Shown: positions 19,342 through 26,943 of the stretch, in pieces | How positions within the stretch are numbered: position 1 is the stretch's first letter | How the letters are laid out: every line of letters begins with the position of its first letter | DNA from: Lautropia mirabilis | Lineage (GTDB): Bacteria > Pseudomonadota > Gammaproteobacteria > Burkholderiales > Burkholderiaceae_E | Direction: 5' to 3' | Assembly (NCBI RefSeq): GCF_900637555.1 | Contig: NZ_LR134378.1 | Location: 2,056,001-2,120,000 of the forward strand | DNA: 64,000 nt | Program-made: the position numbers and the translations under genes | The notes under the pieces: model-generated | Databases searched by the model: none | Told to the model about the DNA's origin: nothing | What the model saw: only the letters and a program-made list of their open reading frames with translations

Positions 19342-21753
19342 ATGAGCAATACGCACGCAGGACGGCTCGTCATCCCGTTCGAAGAGCTGCGCATGACCGA
19401 CGTCGAGGTCGTGGGCGGCAAGAATGCCTCGCTGGGCGAGCTGATCAGCCAGCTCTCGGCATCGGGCGTCCAGGTGCCCGGCGGCTTTGCCACCACCGCA
19501 GACGCCTTCCGGGACTTCCTCGATCACAACCGGCTCACCGAACGCATCAACGCCCGTCTGGCCACCCTCAACACCGACGACGTGAAGGCCCTGGCCCAGG
19601 CTGGTGCCGAGATCCGCAGCTGGGTGAGCGAGGCTGCCTTCCCGCCTGACCTGGAAAAGACCATCCGCGAGCACTTCGCCCGCCTCACGAAGGATTCCCC
19701 GGCCGGCGTCTCGTTCGCCGTGCGCTCCAGCGCCACCGCCGAGGACCTGCCCGACGCCTCCTTCGCCGGCCAGCAGGAGACCGTCCTCAACGTCGTCGGC
19801 ATCGACGCCATCCTGGACCGCATCCGCGAGGTCTTTGCCTCGCTCTACAACGATCGCGCCATCTCCTACCGCGTCCACAAGGGGTTTGCCCACGAGGGTG
19901 TGGCCCTGTCGGCCGGCATCCAGCGCATGTGCCGCAGCGACCTGGGCGCCTCGGGCGTGATGTTCACCATCGACACCGAATCCGGTTTCGAGGACGTGGT
20001 GTTCATCACCAGCAGCTGGGGCCTGGGCGAGACCGTCGTGCAGGGGGCTGTCAACCCCGACGAGTTCTACGTCCACAAGCCCATGCTGGCCGCCGGCAAG
20101 TACCCCATCATCAGCCGTCACCTGGGCTCCAAGCTCATCAAGATGGAGTTCGAGGATGCTGCCTCACAGGGCCGCACCGTGCGCACCGTCGACACCCCGG
20201 CCGAGCAGCGCGCGCGCTTTTCCCTCTCCGACGAGGAAGTCGCCCAGCTGGCCCGCTATGCCACCATCATCGAGAAGCACTATGGCCGTCCCATGGACAT
20301 CGAGTGGGGCAAGGACGGCATCGATGGCAAGCTCTTCATCCTGCAGGCCCGTCCCGAGACGGTCAAGTCGCAGAGCAAGGACCGCAAGCAGCAGCGCTTC
20401 GTCCTCAAGAGCAGCTCCGACGTGCTGACCTCCGGCCGTGCCATCGGCCAGAAGATCGGTGCCGGCCGCGTGCGCCTGGTGGGCGATGCGTCCGAGATGA
20501 GCCGTGTGCAGCCTGGCGACGTCCTCGTCACCGACATGACCGACCCCAACTGGGAACCGGTCATGAAGCGTGCCTCGGCCATCGTCACCAACCGGGGCGG
20601 GCGCACCTGCCACGCCGCCATCATCGCGCGTGAGCTGGGCATTCCTGCCGTCGTCGGCTGCGGCAACGCCACCGACGTGCTGGCCGATGGCCGGCTCGTC
20701 ACCGTCTCGTGCGCCCAGGGCGACACCGGCTACGTCTACGACGGCCAGCTCGAGACCGAAGTCACCGACGTCCAGACCGGCACCATGCCGAAGATCGACA
20801 CCAAGATCATGATGAACGTCGGCAACCCGCAGCTCGCCTTCGAGTTTGCGGCGCTGCCTTGCGACGGCGTGGGCCTGGCCCGGCTGGAGTTCGTCATCAA
20901 CAACAACATCGGCATCCACCCGCGTGCCATTCTCGACTATCCGGCCGTCGACGCCGACCTCAAGCAGGCCGTCGAGAGCGTGGCCCGTGGCTATGCCAGC
21001 CCGCGTGCCTTCTACGTCGAGAAGCTGGCCGAAGGCGTGGCCACCATCGCCGCTGCCTTCTGGCCCAAGCCGGTCATCGTGCGCCTCTCTGACTTCAAGA
21101 GCAACGAGTACCGCAAGCTCATCGGCGGCTCGCGCTATGAACCCGAGGAAGAGAACCCCATGCTGGGCTTCCGGGGCGCATCGCGCTACGTGTCGGACAC
21201 CTTCTCCGACTGCTTCGAGATGGAATGCAAGGCCATGAAGCGCGTGCGCGAGGACATGGGCCTGACCAACGTCCAGCTGATGATCCCCTTCGTGCGCACC
21301 GTCAAGGAAGGCGCGCGCGTCATCGAGCTGCTGGCCAGCCATGGCCTGAAGCGGGGCGAGGGCGGTGCACCGGATGGCACCGGCGCACTGCGTGTCGTCA
21401 TGATGTGCGAGCTGCCCTCCAACGCCATCCTGGCCGACGAGTTCCTGCAGCACTTCGACGGCTTCTCCATCGGCTCCAACGACATGACCCAGCTCACCCT
21501 GGGTCTGGACCGTGATTCGGGCCTGGTGGCCGAAGGCTTCGACGAGCGCGACCCTGCCGTCAAGGCGCTGCTCGCCCGTGCCATCGAGGCCTGCCGCAAG
21601 GCCGGCAAGTACGTCGGCATCTGCGGTCAGGGCCCGTCCGACCATCCGGACTTCGCCGAATGGCTGGTTGACCAGGGCATCACGTCCATCTCGCTCAACC
21701 CCGACACCGTCGTCTCCACCTGGCAGCGGCTCGGGGCCCGGGCCGGGAAATAA
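19342..21753 (+). CDS. ppsA: Phosphoenolpyruvate synthase
   Basis: An 803-residue enzyme converting pyruvate and ATP to PEP, AMP and phosphate in gluconeogenesis. It has an ATP-grasp domain ([12 protein letters not shown] at the start, [20 protein letters not shown]), the phosphohistidine swivel domain with H424 in [17 protein letters not shown], and the PEP-binding TIM barrel with C761 in [12 protein letters not shown]. The Thr before the catalytic Cys-His pair is the target of PpsR. Length is normal (E. coli 792). Confidence 0.98.
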   Translation: MSNTHAGRLVIPFEELRMTDVEVVGGKNASLGELISQLSASGVQVPGGFATTADAFRDFLDHNRLTERINARLATLNTDDVKALAQAGAEIRSWVSEAAFPPDLEKTIREHFARLTKDSPAGVSFAVRSSATAEDLPDASFAGQQETVLNVVGIDAILDRIREVFASLYNDRAISYRVHKGFAHEGVALSAGIQRMCRSDLGASGVMFTIDTESGFEDVVFITSSWGLGETVVQGAVNPDEFYVHKPMLAAGKYPIISRHLGSKLIKMEFEDAASQGRTVRTVDTPAEQRARFSLSDEEVAQLARYATIIEKHYGRPMDIEWGKDGIDGKLFILQARPETVKSQSKDRKQQRFVLKSSSDVLTSGRAIGQKIGAGRVRLVGDASEMSRVQPGDVLVTDMTDPNWEPVMKRASAIVTNRGGRTCHAAIIARELGIPAVVGCGNATDVLADGRLVTVSCAQGDTGYVYDGQLETEVTDVQTGTMPKIDTKIMMNVGNPQLAFEFAALPCDGVGLARLEFVINNNIGIHPRAILDYPAVDADLKQAVESVARGYASPRAFYVEKLAEGVATIAAAFWPKPVIVRLSDFKSNEYRKLIGGSRYEPEEENPMLGFRGASRYVSDTFSDCFEMECKAMKRVREDMGLTNVQLMIPFVRTVKEGARVIELLASHGLKRGEGGAPDGTGALRVVMMCELPSNAILADEFLQHFDGFSIGSNDMTQLTLGLDRDSGLVAEGFDERDPAVKALLARAIEACRKAGKYVGICGQGPSDHPDFAEWLVDQGITSISLNPDTVVSTWQRLGARAGK

Positions 21754-21879
21754 GCCCTCCGCCTGCCCGGTCGCCCTGGCGGCCGGGCACGTGCTGTACA
21801 TCGACCGGGGCACCGGGCCGTTCTGGCACCGTGCTGCCTGGACGCCGACCGAAAGGTCGTGCATTGCGCCGGTCACTCA

Positions 21880-21905
21880 AACGCCACCTTCGGGTGGCGT
21901 TTTTT
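21880..21905 (+). terminator. Rho-independent terminator of ppsA
   Basis: ACGCCACC-TTCG-GGTGGCGT stem-loop with a UUCG tetraloop (21881-21900), preceded by CAA and followed by TTTTTTG. Textbook intrinsic terminator 127 bp after the ppsA stop. Confidence 0.93.
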
Positions 21906-21990
21906 GTGGCTGCAGCATGCACATTTCTTCGGACTGTCTGCGCATTGTCGCCAAATTTCCACCCCGGAAAGCCGTTTGTGCGGCTTTGCC

Positions 21991-22018
21991 TTGACACTCG
22001 GTAAAAGTGTCCCAAAAT
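21991..22018 (+). promoter_or_regulatory. Promoter with overlapping inverted repeat upstream of nfeD
   Basis: A consensus -35 TTGACA (21991-21996) is followed after 16 bp by CAAAAT (22013-22018). Within it lies the dyad GACACT-cggtaaa-AGTGTC (21993-22011), which covers the -35 box and half the spacer, a position typical of a repressor operator. The regulator is not identifiable from sequence. Confidence 0.6.
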
Positions 22019-22153
22019 GAAAAAGAGGGCCCCAAACGGCTCTTCCGGCCGCTTCGCCCATGAACGGACCTCATCTGCGCGCATCTGTGCAGAGACTGCG
22101 TCCACATGGCACGGGCCCGGAACACCCCCCTGGCAAGGCAGATGGAGGCGCAG

Positions 22154-22636
22154 ATGGCAGATATGGCAACACACTATGGCTGGTGGATCCTCGCCGTGGT
22201 GCTCGGCATCACCGAGCTGTTCGTCGGCTCCTTCTACCTGCTGGTCATCGCCGTGGCGCTGGCATTGGCGGGCCTGTCCGCCTGGCTGGGCGCCACCTTC
22301 AGCATCCAGCTGCTGGTCGCCGCCGTCGCCAGTGCGCTGGGCGCAGGCCTGGTGCGCTACCTCCGGCCCATCGCCCCGTCGCAGCAGGCGCCCGAGCGCA
22401 ACCCCGACCTCAATCTCGACATCGGCCAGACCGTCACCGTCGAAGGCTGGGAAGACAACGGCCAGACCCGCATCAACTATCGCGGCACCATCTGGCAGGC
22501 CGAGCTGCTGTCCGGCTACCCGCGCCGCATCGGTACCCACCGCATCCACGCCATCGCCGGCAGTCGCCTCGTGCTGATCCCGGTTGAGCTGGCCCGTGCC
22601 ACGGGCAGCGCCCCCGCCCCGGTGGCCGTCGGCTAG
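22154..22636 (+). CDS. NfeD-family membrane protein
   Basis: A 160-residue protein with two or three N-terminal hydrophobic segments (WWILAVVLGITELFVGSFYL, VIAVALALAGLSAWLG, then IQLLVAAVASALGAGLV) and a C-terminal OB-fold domain (IGQTVTVEGWEDNGQTRINY ... GTIWQAEL). NfeD proteins partner with slipins/stomatins in the inner membrane; such a gene follows 181 bp downstream. ATG 22154 is chosen because GGAGG lies 5-9 nt before it; an upstream ATG at 22106 lacks this. A 7-bp GC stem follows the stop without a T tract. Confidence 0.88.
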   Translation: MADMATHYGWWILAVVLGITELFVGSFYLLVIAVALALAGLSAWLGATFSIQLLVAAVASALGAGLVRYLRPIAPSQQAPERNPDLNLDIGQTVTVEGWEDNGQTRINYRGTIWQAELLSGYPRRIGTHRIHAIAGSRLVLIPVELARATGSAPAPVAVG

Positions 22637-22817
22637 TCCCTTTACCACCCCCTCAGGCCGTGACGGCGGCCTGGGCCGGGCAGGCCCGTGCCCACGCCAG
22701 CCGCCACGCCGCCGAAGCACCGCCCGGGCCGGCCGGCAATCGCGCAAGGCACACGCTGCCCGGGCAGAACGCCTATCCTGCCTTCATCCCATAACCATCC
22801 TTCAGGAGTGACCGTCG

Positions 22818-23750
22818 ATGCCACCTGTTACCACCGTCTCCATCGCCATCCTGGTCCTGGCCATTGTCTTTGCCATCAAGACCCTCAAGATCGTGCCCCA
22901 GCAGCACGCCTGGGTCGTCGAGCGGCTGGGCAAATTCGACCGCATCCTGATGCCGGGTCTCAACATCATCGTGCCCTTCATCGACCGCGTGGCCTACAAG
23001 CATGAGCTGAAGGAGTTCCCGCTGGACGTGCCCAGCCAGGTCTGCATCACCCGCGACAACACCCAGCTGCAGGTCGACGGCGTGCTGTACTTCCAGGTCA
23101 CCGACCCCATGCGCGCCTCCTACGGCTCCAGCAACTACATCGACGCCATCACCCAGCTGGCCCAGACCTCGCTGCGCTCCGTCATCGGCCGCATGGAACT
23201 GGACAAGACCTTCGAGGAACGCGAGGCCATCAACCTGGCCGTCGTCAGCGTGCTGGACGAAGCCGCCACCAACTGGGGCGTCAAGGTGCTGCGCTACGAA
23301 ATCAAGGACCTGACCCCGCCCGCCGAGATCCTGCGCGCCATGCAGGCCCAGATCACCGCCGAGCGGGAAAAGCGTGCCGTCATTGCCGCCTCCGAAGGCC
23401 GCCGCCAGGAACAGATCAACATCGCCTCCGGCGAACGCGAAGCCGCCATCCAGCGCTCCGAGGGTGAGCGCCAGGCCGCCATCAACCGCGCCCAGGGTGA
23501 AGCTGCCTCCATCTCCGCCATCGCTGAAGCCACCGCCCAGGCCATCGAACGCGTCGGCAACGCCTCCCAGCTTCCCGGCGGCGACACCGCCGTCAACCTG
23601 CGCGTGGCCGAACAGTACGTCGAGGCCTTCGCCCAGCTGGCCCGCACCAACAACACCATGATCGTGCCCGCCAACCTCGGCGACGTGGCCGGCCTCATCG
23701 CCACCGCCATGAAGACCGTGCAGGGTACGGGGGCTGGGAACAAGGGCTAA
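22818..23750 (+). CDS. SPFH/stomatin-like (slipin, QmcA-type) membrane protein
   Basis: A 310-residue SPFH protein anchored by an N-terminal transmembrane helix (residues 5-20). The SPFH domain covers residues about 22-190 (VVERLGKFDRILMPGLNIIVPFID, LDVPSQVCITRDN, LRSVIGRMELDKTFEERE). A long charged coiled coil follows (residues 195-260: AEREKRAVIAASEGRRQEQI), then a GDVAGLI end. These proteins form membrane cages or microdomains and usually act with NfeD. ATG is preceded by AGGAG (22803-22807). Confidence 0.94.
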   Translation: MPPVTTVSIAILVLAIVFAIKTLKIVPQQHAWVVERLGKFDRILMPGLNIIVPFIDRVAYKHELKEFPLDVPSQVCITRDNTQLQVDGVLYFQVTDPMRASYGSSNYIDAITQLAQTSLRSVIGRMELDKTFEEREAINLAVVSVLDEAATNWGVKVLRYEIKDLTPPAEILRAMQAQITAEREKRAVIAASEGRRQEQINIASGEREAAIQRSEGERQAAINRAQGEAASISAIAEATAQAIERVGNASQLPGGDTAVNLRVAEQYVEAFAQLARTNNTMIVPANLGDVAGLIATAMKTVQGTGAGNKG

Positions 23751-23861
23751 GGTGATAACATTGCTATCACCTGACGATCCTCCGAACACGTCGTGCGCCC
23801 GTTCTTGCGCGCCGGTATGCAGTACGGGACTTGTTCGGGGGATTCCTGCCTGGAGATGACC

Positions 23862-24098
23862 ATGACAAGCCTGCTGGTCCGTGGACTGGACGAATCCCTG
23901 GTGCAGGCTCTGAAGCAGCGCGCAGCCGCCAACGGTCGCAGTGCTGAAGCCGAGCATCGTGCCATCCTGCTGGAAACCCTCCAGCGGCCGCCCAGGAAAC
24001 CTCTGGCGGAGATCCTGGCCAGCATGCCGGATGTTGGCCTGGATTCAGACTTCGAGCGTCAACAGGACGACGGCCAGTCCGCCCATGTATTTGATTGA
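23862..24098 (+). CDS. FitA-type ribbon-helix-helix antitoxin
   Basis: A 78-residue protein with the Arc/RHH pattern of FitA/VapB antitoxins: TSLLVRGLDESLVQALKQRA followed by AANGRSAEAEHRAILLETL. The C-terminal part (PRKPLAEILASMPDVGLDSDF) is the toxin-binding tail. Start at ATG 23862 with GGAG six bases upstream; an ATG lies two codons earlier. Its end overlaps the toxin gene by 14 bp, the usual coupling. The dimer probably represses its own promoter. Confidence 0.88.
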   Translation: MTSLLVRGLDESLVQALKQRAAANGRSAEAEHRAILLETLQRPPRKPLAEILASMPDVGLDSDFERQQDDGQSAHVFD

Positions 24099-24504
24099 CA
24101 CTAACGTCATCAGCGAGGCTCGCAAGGGCAGGCGGGCCAATGCAGGCGTTCAGGCCTTCTTCCGGGAGGCTGCCGAGCAGGGAAGCGCACTCTACCTGTC
24201 CGTCATCACCCTGGGTGAGCTGCGGCGCGGGGTGGATCTCATCCGGCATCGAGGAGACCACATCCAGTCCCGGCTGCTTGATGACTGGCTCACGTTGATC
24301 GTGGAGCAACACCACGACCGCATCCTGCCCATCGATACCGAGGCCGCCTTGCTCTGGGGACGCTTGCGCGTTCCCCATCACGAGCACGCCATCGACAAGC
24401 TGATTGCAGCCACGGCCTGGGTCAACGGCCTGACGCTGGTGACCCGCAATGTTTCGGATTTCACCGAAACATCGGTGCCCTTGTTGAATCCATTTACCGA
24501 CTGA
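24085..24504 (+). CDS. PIN-domain ribonuclease toxin (FitB/VapC-type)
   Basis: A 139-residue PIN-domain RNase. The acidic active site is visible: MYLIDTNVISEARKG (D5 and E11), a Glu in VITLGELRRGV, and the later acid in EHAIDKLIAATAWVNGLTLVTRNVSDF. The domain fills the whole protein, as in FitB, and the C-terminus ends in VPLLNPFTD. With the overlapping antitoxin it forms a type II toxin-antitoxin module, next to a GH32 gene in what looks like an accessory patch. Confidence 0.9.
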   Translation: MYLIDTNVISEARKGRRANAGVQAFFREAAEQGSALYLSVITLGELRRGVDLIRHRGDHIQSRLLDDWLTLIVEQHHDRILPIDTEAALLWGRLRVPHHEHAIDKLIAATAWVNGLTLVTRNVSDFTETSVPLLNPFTD

Positions 24505-24516
24505 TCAACGTGACCA

Positions 24517-24542
24517 GGGGGCCATACAACGAAGTTGCCCCC
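24517..24542. terminator. Weak hairpin between convergent toxin and GH32 genes
   Basis: GGGGGC (24517-24522) and GCCCCC (24537-24542) form a 6-bp GC stem with a 14-nt loop, between the stop codons of two converging genes. No T tract in either direction. Confidence 0.3.
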
Positions 24543-24565
24543 ATCGATTCGCTGCTCAATCGGCC

Positions 24566-26143
24566 CTACTTGCCCTCCAGATTGCTCATCGAGTAATCCA
24601 GCCGGTTCTCCCCGCTGGTCTCGATGAGCACGCCCATGTCGTTTTCGGTCGAGAGCTTCGTCAGCGAATAGCTCTCGCCGTTGCCATAGACCAGCTCCAC
24701 GCTTGTCCGGTCCACGACCAGATTCATCCGGAACGATGCAGGGCTGGCGTAACCTGACGACACGACCATGCTCTTTTCGTAGTTGGCCTTGGCATCGCCG
24801 GAAATCCGGGTGCTGGTGCGGCGCACCTCATACTGCCCGTTGTCCGCGTCGTAATCGATGAACACCGTACTGTCGGCCTGGTTCAGGAAGATGCGGATGT
24901 GCCCGTTCACGGGTCGCCCATTCACGCCGGTGAATGCCAGGTTCAGATTCTGCGACGTCCAGCGCTTCACGTCGTAAAGCACCTTGTGGTAGTTGTCGCT
25001 GGCCATCTTCGCGTTGAAGGTGTCCGCAAAGCCCGTATCGACCGAAGTCTTCGGGTTGCCGTTCACGAAGGCGGACTTGATCACGTAGGCGTCGCCTTCC
25101 CGGACCAGCGTCAGGTTGCGGGTCATGCTGATGCCGCTCAGGTGTTTCGAGACCTCACCATTCTGGTCGCGGATGTCGCCCTGCAGATACGCCCAGTTGC
25201 CCAGCCAGGCCAGCGCCTTCACGGTCGTGTCGCTTTCCTGAAGGAAGTTGGCCCCATACCAGTCCGTGCCCTGGTCCACGCGCCTCGGCTGGGTTTCCGC
25301 CACGAACACATTCTTGTCATCCAGGTGCCCCACCATGTAGTAGGTGCCGGTGGTTGACCCATACTGGTAGCCGTTGGCACCGAAGAACAGCACGTGCTTT
25401 GTCGTGCCGTCCGACGCCTTCATCGTCTTCAGGTTCGGGCATTCCACCAGACCCAGGTCCTTGCCGCCCAGCGCGCCCGCGTTCAGGATCGTCGCACCTT
25501 CATAGGTCCAGGCCTTGCCGTCGCTGCTGGCATAGACACCGATCTTGTCGCCTTCGGCCAGGTACATCATCAGCTTGCCGCGGGCAGCGTCATGCCAGAT
25601 GTACGGGTCGCGGTTGTCCGAGGTGGCGGTCGTGCCCTTCAGGACCGGCTGCCCGCCGTTGTAGGGCACATAGCTCTTGCCGAAGTCCAGCGAATAGGCA
25701 GCGTACTGATGCTGGCCGCTTTCGGTGTAGCTCGTGAAATACGCGACGATGGCTGCCGTTGGCAGATCCTTGAAGAAGCCGCTGGCGTTGTCGATCACCG
25801 AGCCTGTGGCCACGGCCGACCAGCCATGCGTGAACTTCGGAATGGCCACGCCCTGGTTCTCGAAATGCTCCCAGTCCCTGGTCCGGACGTGGTACCACTC
25901 GGTGCCGTCGTTGTCGGACTTGTAGTTGCTGTTCAGCAGGTAATACAGGTGGAAGTAGCCATCCGCCCCCTTGAAGAGGGTCTGGATGTCGTTCATGAAA
26001 CCGGCCGGCGTGTTGTAGTGGTTGATCTGCTGGTACTCCGTGCTGGTCGTCGTTCCCGCCAGCACGGCCGGCGGCTGCGCCAATGCCAGCATCCCTGTCG
26101 TTACAACCATGGCAGCAAGAATGTGTCGGTTTTTCAGCATCAT
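24566..26143 (-). CDS. Secreted glycoside hydrolase family 32 (levanase/fructanase-like)
   Basis: A 525-residue secreted enzyme expected to hydrolyse beta-fructosidic bonds in levan, inulin or sucrose. The signal peptide runs to about residue 29 (ending AVLAG). The GH32 catalytic set is present: nucleophile D52 in GFMNDIQTLF (family WMNDPNG), D179 in NRDPYIWHD, and the acid/base E234 in LVECPNL. A five-blade propeller (about 35-350) is followed by a beta-sandwich (about 370-525). The usual N-P-G after the nucleophile Asp is replaced by I-Q-T, so substrate range may differ. No transporter or fructose-use genes lie nearby. Purine-rich AGGGGA precedes the start. Likely an acquired gene. Confidence 0.85.
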   Translation of the reverse strand: MMLKNRHILAAMVVTTGMLALAQPPAVLAGTTTSTEYQQINHYNTPAGFMNDIQTLFKGADGYFHLYYLLNSNYKSDNDGTEWYHVRTRDWEHFENQGVAIPKFTHGWSAVATGSVIDNASGFFKDLPTAAIVAYFTSYTESGQHQYAAYSLDFGKSYVPYNGGQPVLKGTTATSDNRDPYIWHDAARGKLMMYLAEGDKIGVYASSDGKAWTYEGATILNAGALGGKDLGLVECPNLKTMKASDGTTKHVLFFGANGYQYGSTTGTYYMVGHLDDKNVFVAETQPRRVDQGTDWYGANFLQESDTTVKALAWLGNWAYLQGDIRDQNGEVSKHLSGISMTRNLTLVREGDAYVIKSAFVNGNPKTSVDTGFADTFNAKMASDNYHKVLYDVKRWTSQNLNLAFTGVNGRPVNGHIRIFLNQADSTVFIDYDADNGQYEVRRTSTRISGDAKANYEKSMVVSSGYASPASFRMNLVVDRTSVELVYGNGESYSLTKLSTENDMGVLIETSGENRLDYSMSNLEGK

Positions 26144-26363
26144 CGTTTTCCCCTATATCGCCTGGAAAGCGGGCCAAGGCTATCACCCAGGGGATGTCGC
26201 CTTCAGCGATAAAGTGTTACCGATGTATCCCAGCAGATGTATGCCGCTGACGTATCGCTGCGCTTTACCCGATCTTTACTTGCGCCCAGTGCCTGCTTCA
26301 CACACAGCGCCCACAATGCCGCCTGTGTTCAACACCACCCGGACAAGGATCCGGATACGACAC

Positions 26364-26888
26364 ATGCGTCTTGCACACGTTTCCCGCCGTCTTGTGGCTT
26401 CCACCGTCGCCCTGGTGCTGGGTGCCAGCAGTCTGGCCGCATCGGCACAGCCCTGGCATGAGCCGGGCGGGGAAGGGGATCGGTACGGTCATTCACCGCG
26501 TGGCCCCGGCCACGATGGCCATGACGGCCGGGACGATCGCCGTGGTGACTGGGAAGGCGATCAGCCCCACCACGGCCCGAGCCAGCACTGGGAAGGGCGC
26601 GGCCATTCAGGGCGTCAGGAACCCCGGGTGTCCGTCCAGATCCATACGCAGGTCCCGACCGATGACATGCGCATGGGGCCGGGGGCAGGCCCCGAGCACC
26701 GCTACCATCGGGGCGACCGGCTGCCGCCCGAGGCACGCCAGTCGGTGATGGTGGTGCAGGACTGGCGCGATCATCGGCTGGATCCGCCGCCGCGCGGCCA
26801 TGACTGGGTCCGCCTGGGAAGCGACTTCGTGCTGGTGGCCGCGGCCACCGGCATCATCGCCCAGGTGATCCTCTCCGCCGGTCGCTGA
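26364..26888 (+). CDS. RcnB-family periplasmic protein
   Basis: A 174-residue secreted protein. A signal peptide (residues 1-28, ending ASAQ) leads into a low-complexity region rich in His, Asp, Gly and Arg (residues 30-90), a plausible metal-binding segment. The C-terminal block RQSVMVVQDWRDHRLDPPP followed by DWVRLGSDFVLVAAATGIIAQVIL is the conserved RcnB pattern. E. coli RcnB tunes nickel/cobalt efflux; the function here is unknown and no efflux gene is adjacent. Convergent with the next gene. Confidence 0.85.
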   Translation: MRLAHVSRRLVASTVALVLGASSLAASAQPWHEPGGEGDRYGHSPRGPGHDGHDGRDDRRGDWEGDQPHHGPSQHWEGRGHSGRQEPRVSVQIHTQVPTDDMRMGPGAGPEHRYHRGDRLPPEARQSVMVVQDWRDHRLDPPPRGHDWVRLGSDFVLVAAATGIIAQVILSAGR

Positions 26889-26900
26889 GGATCACCAGAC

Positions 26901-26932
26901 GAAGGCCGCACCCGATCACGCGGTGCGGCCTT
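26901..26932. terminator. Bidirectional terminator hairpin
   Basis: Long perfect stem GAAGGCCGCACC (26901-26912) / GGTGCGGCCTTC (26921-26932, loop of 8 nt), sitting between two converging stop codons (26888 and 26944). It can serve both directions although T tracts are short. Confidence 0.7.
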
Positions 26933-26943
26933 CATTCACGACG

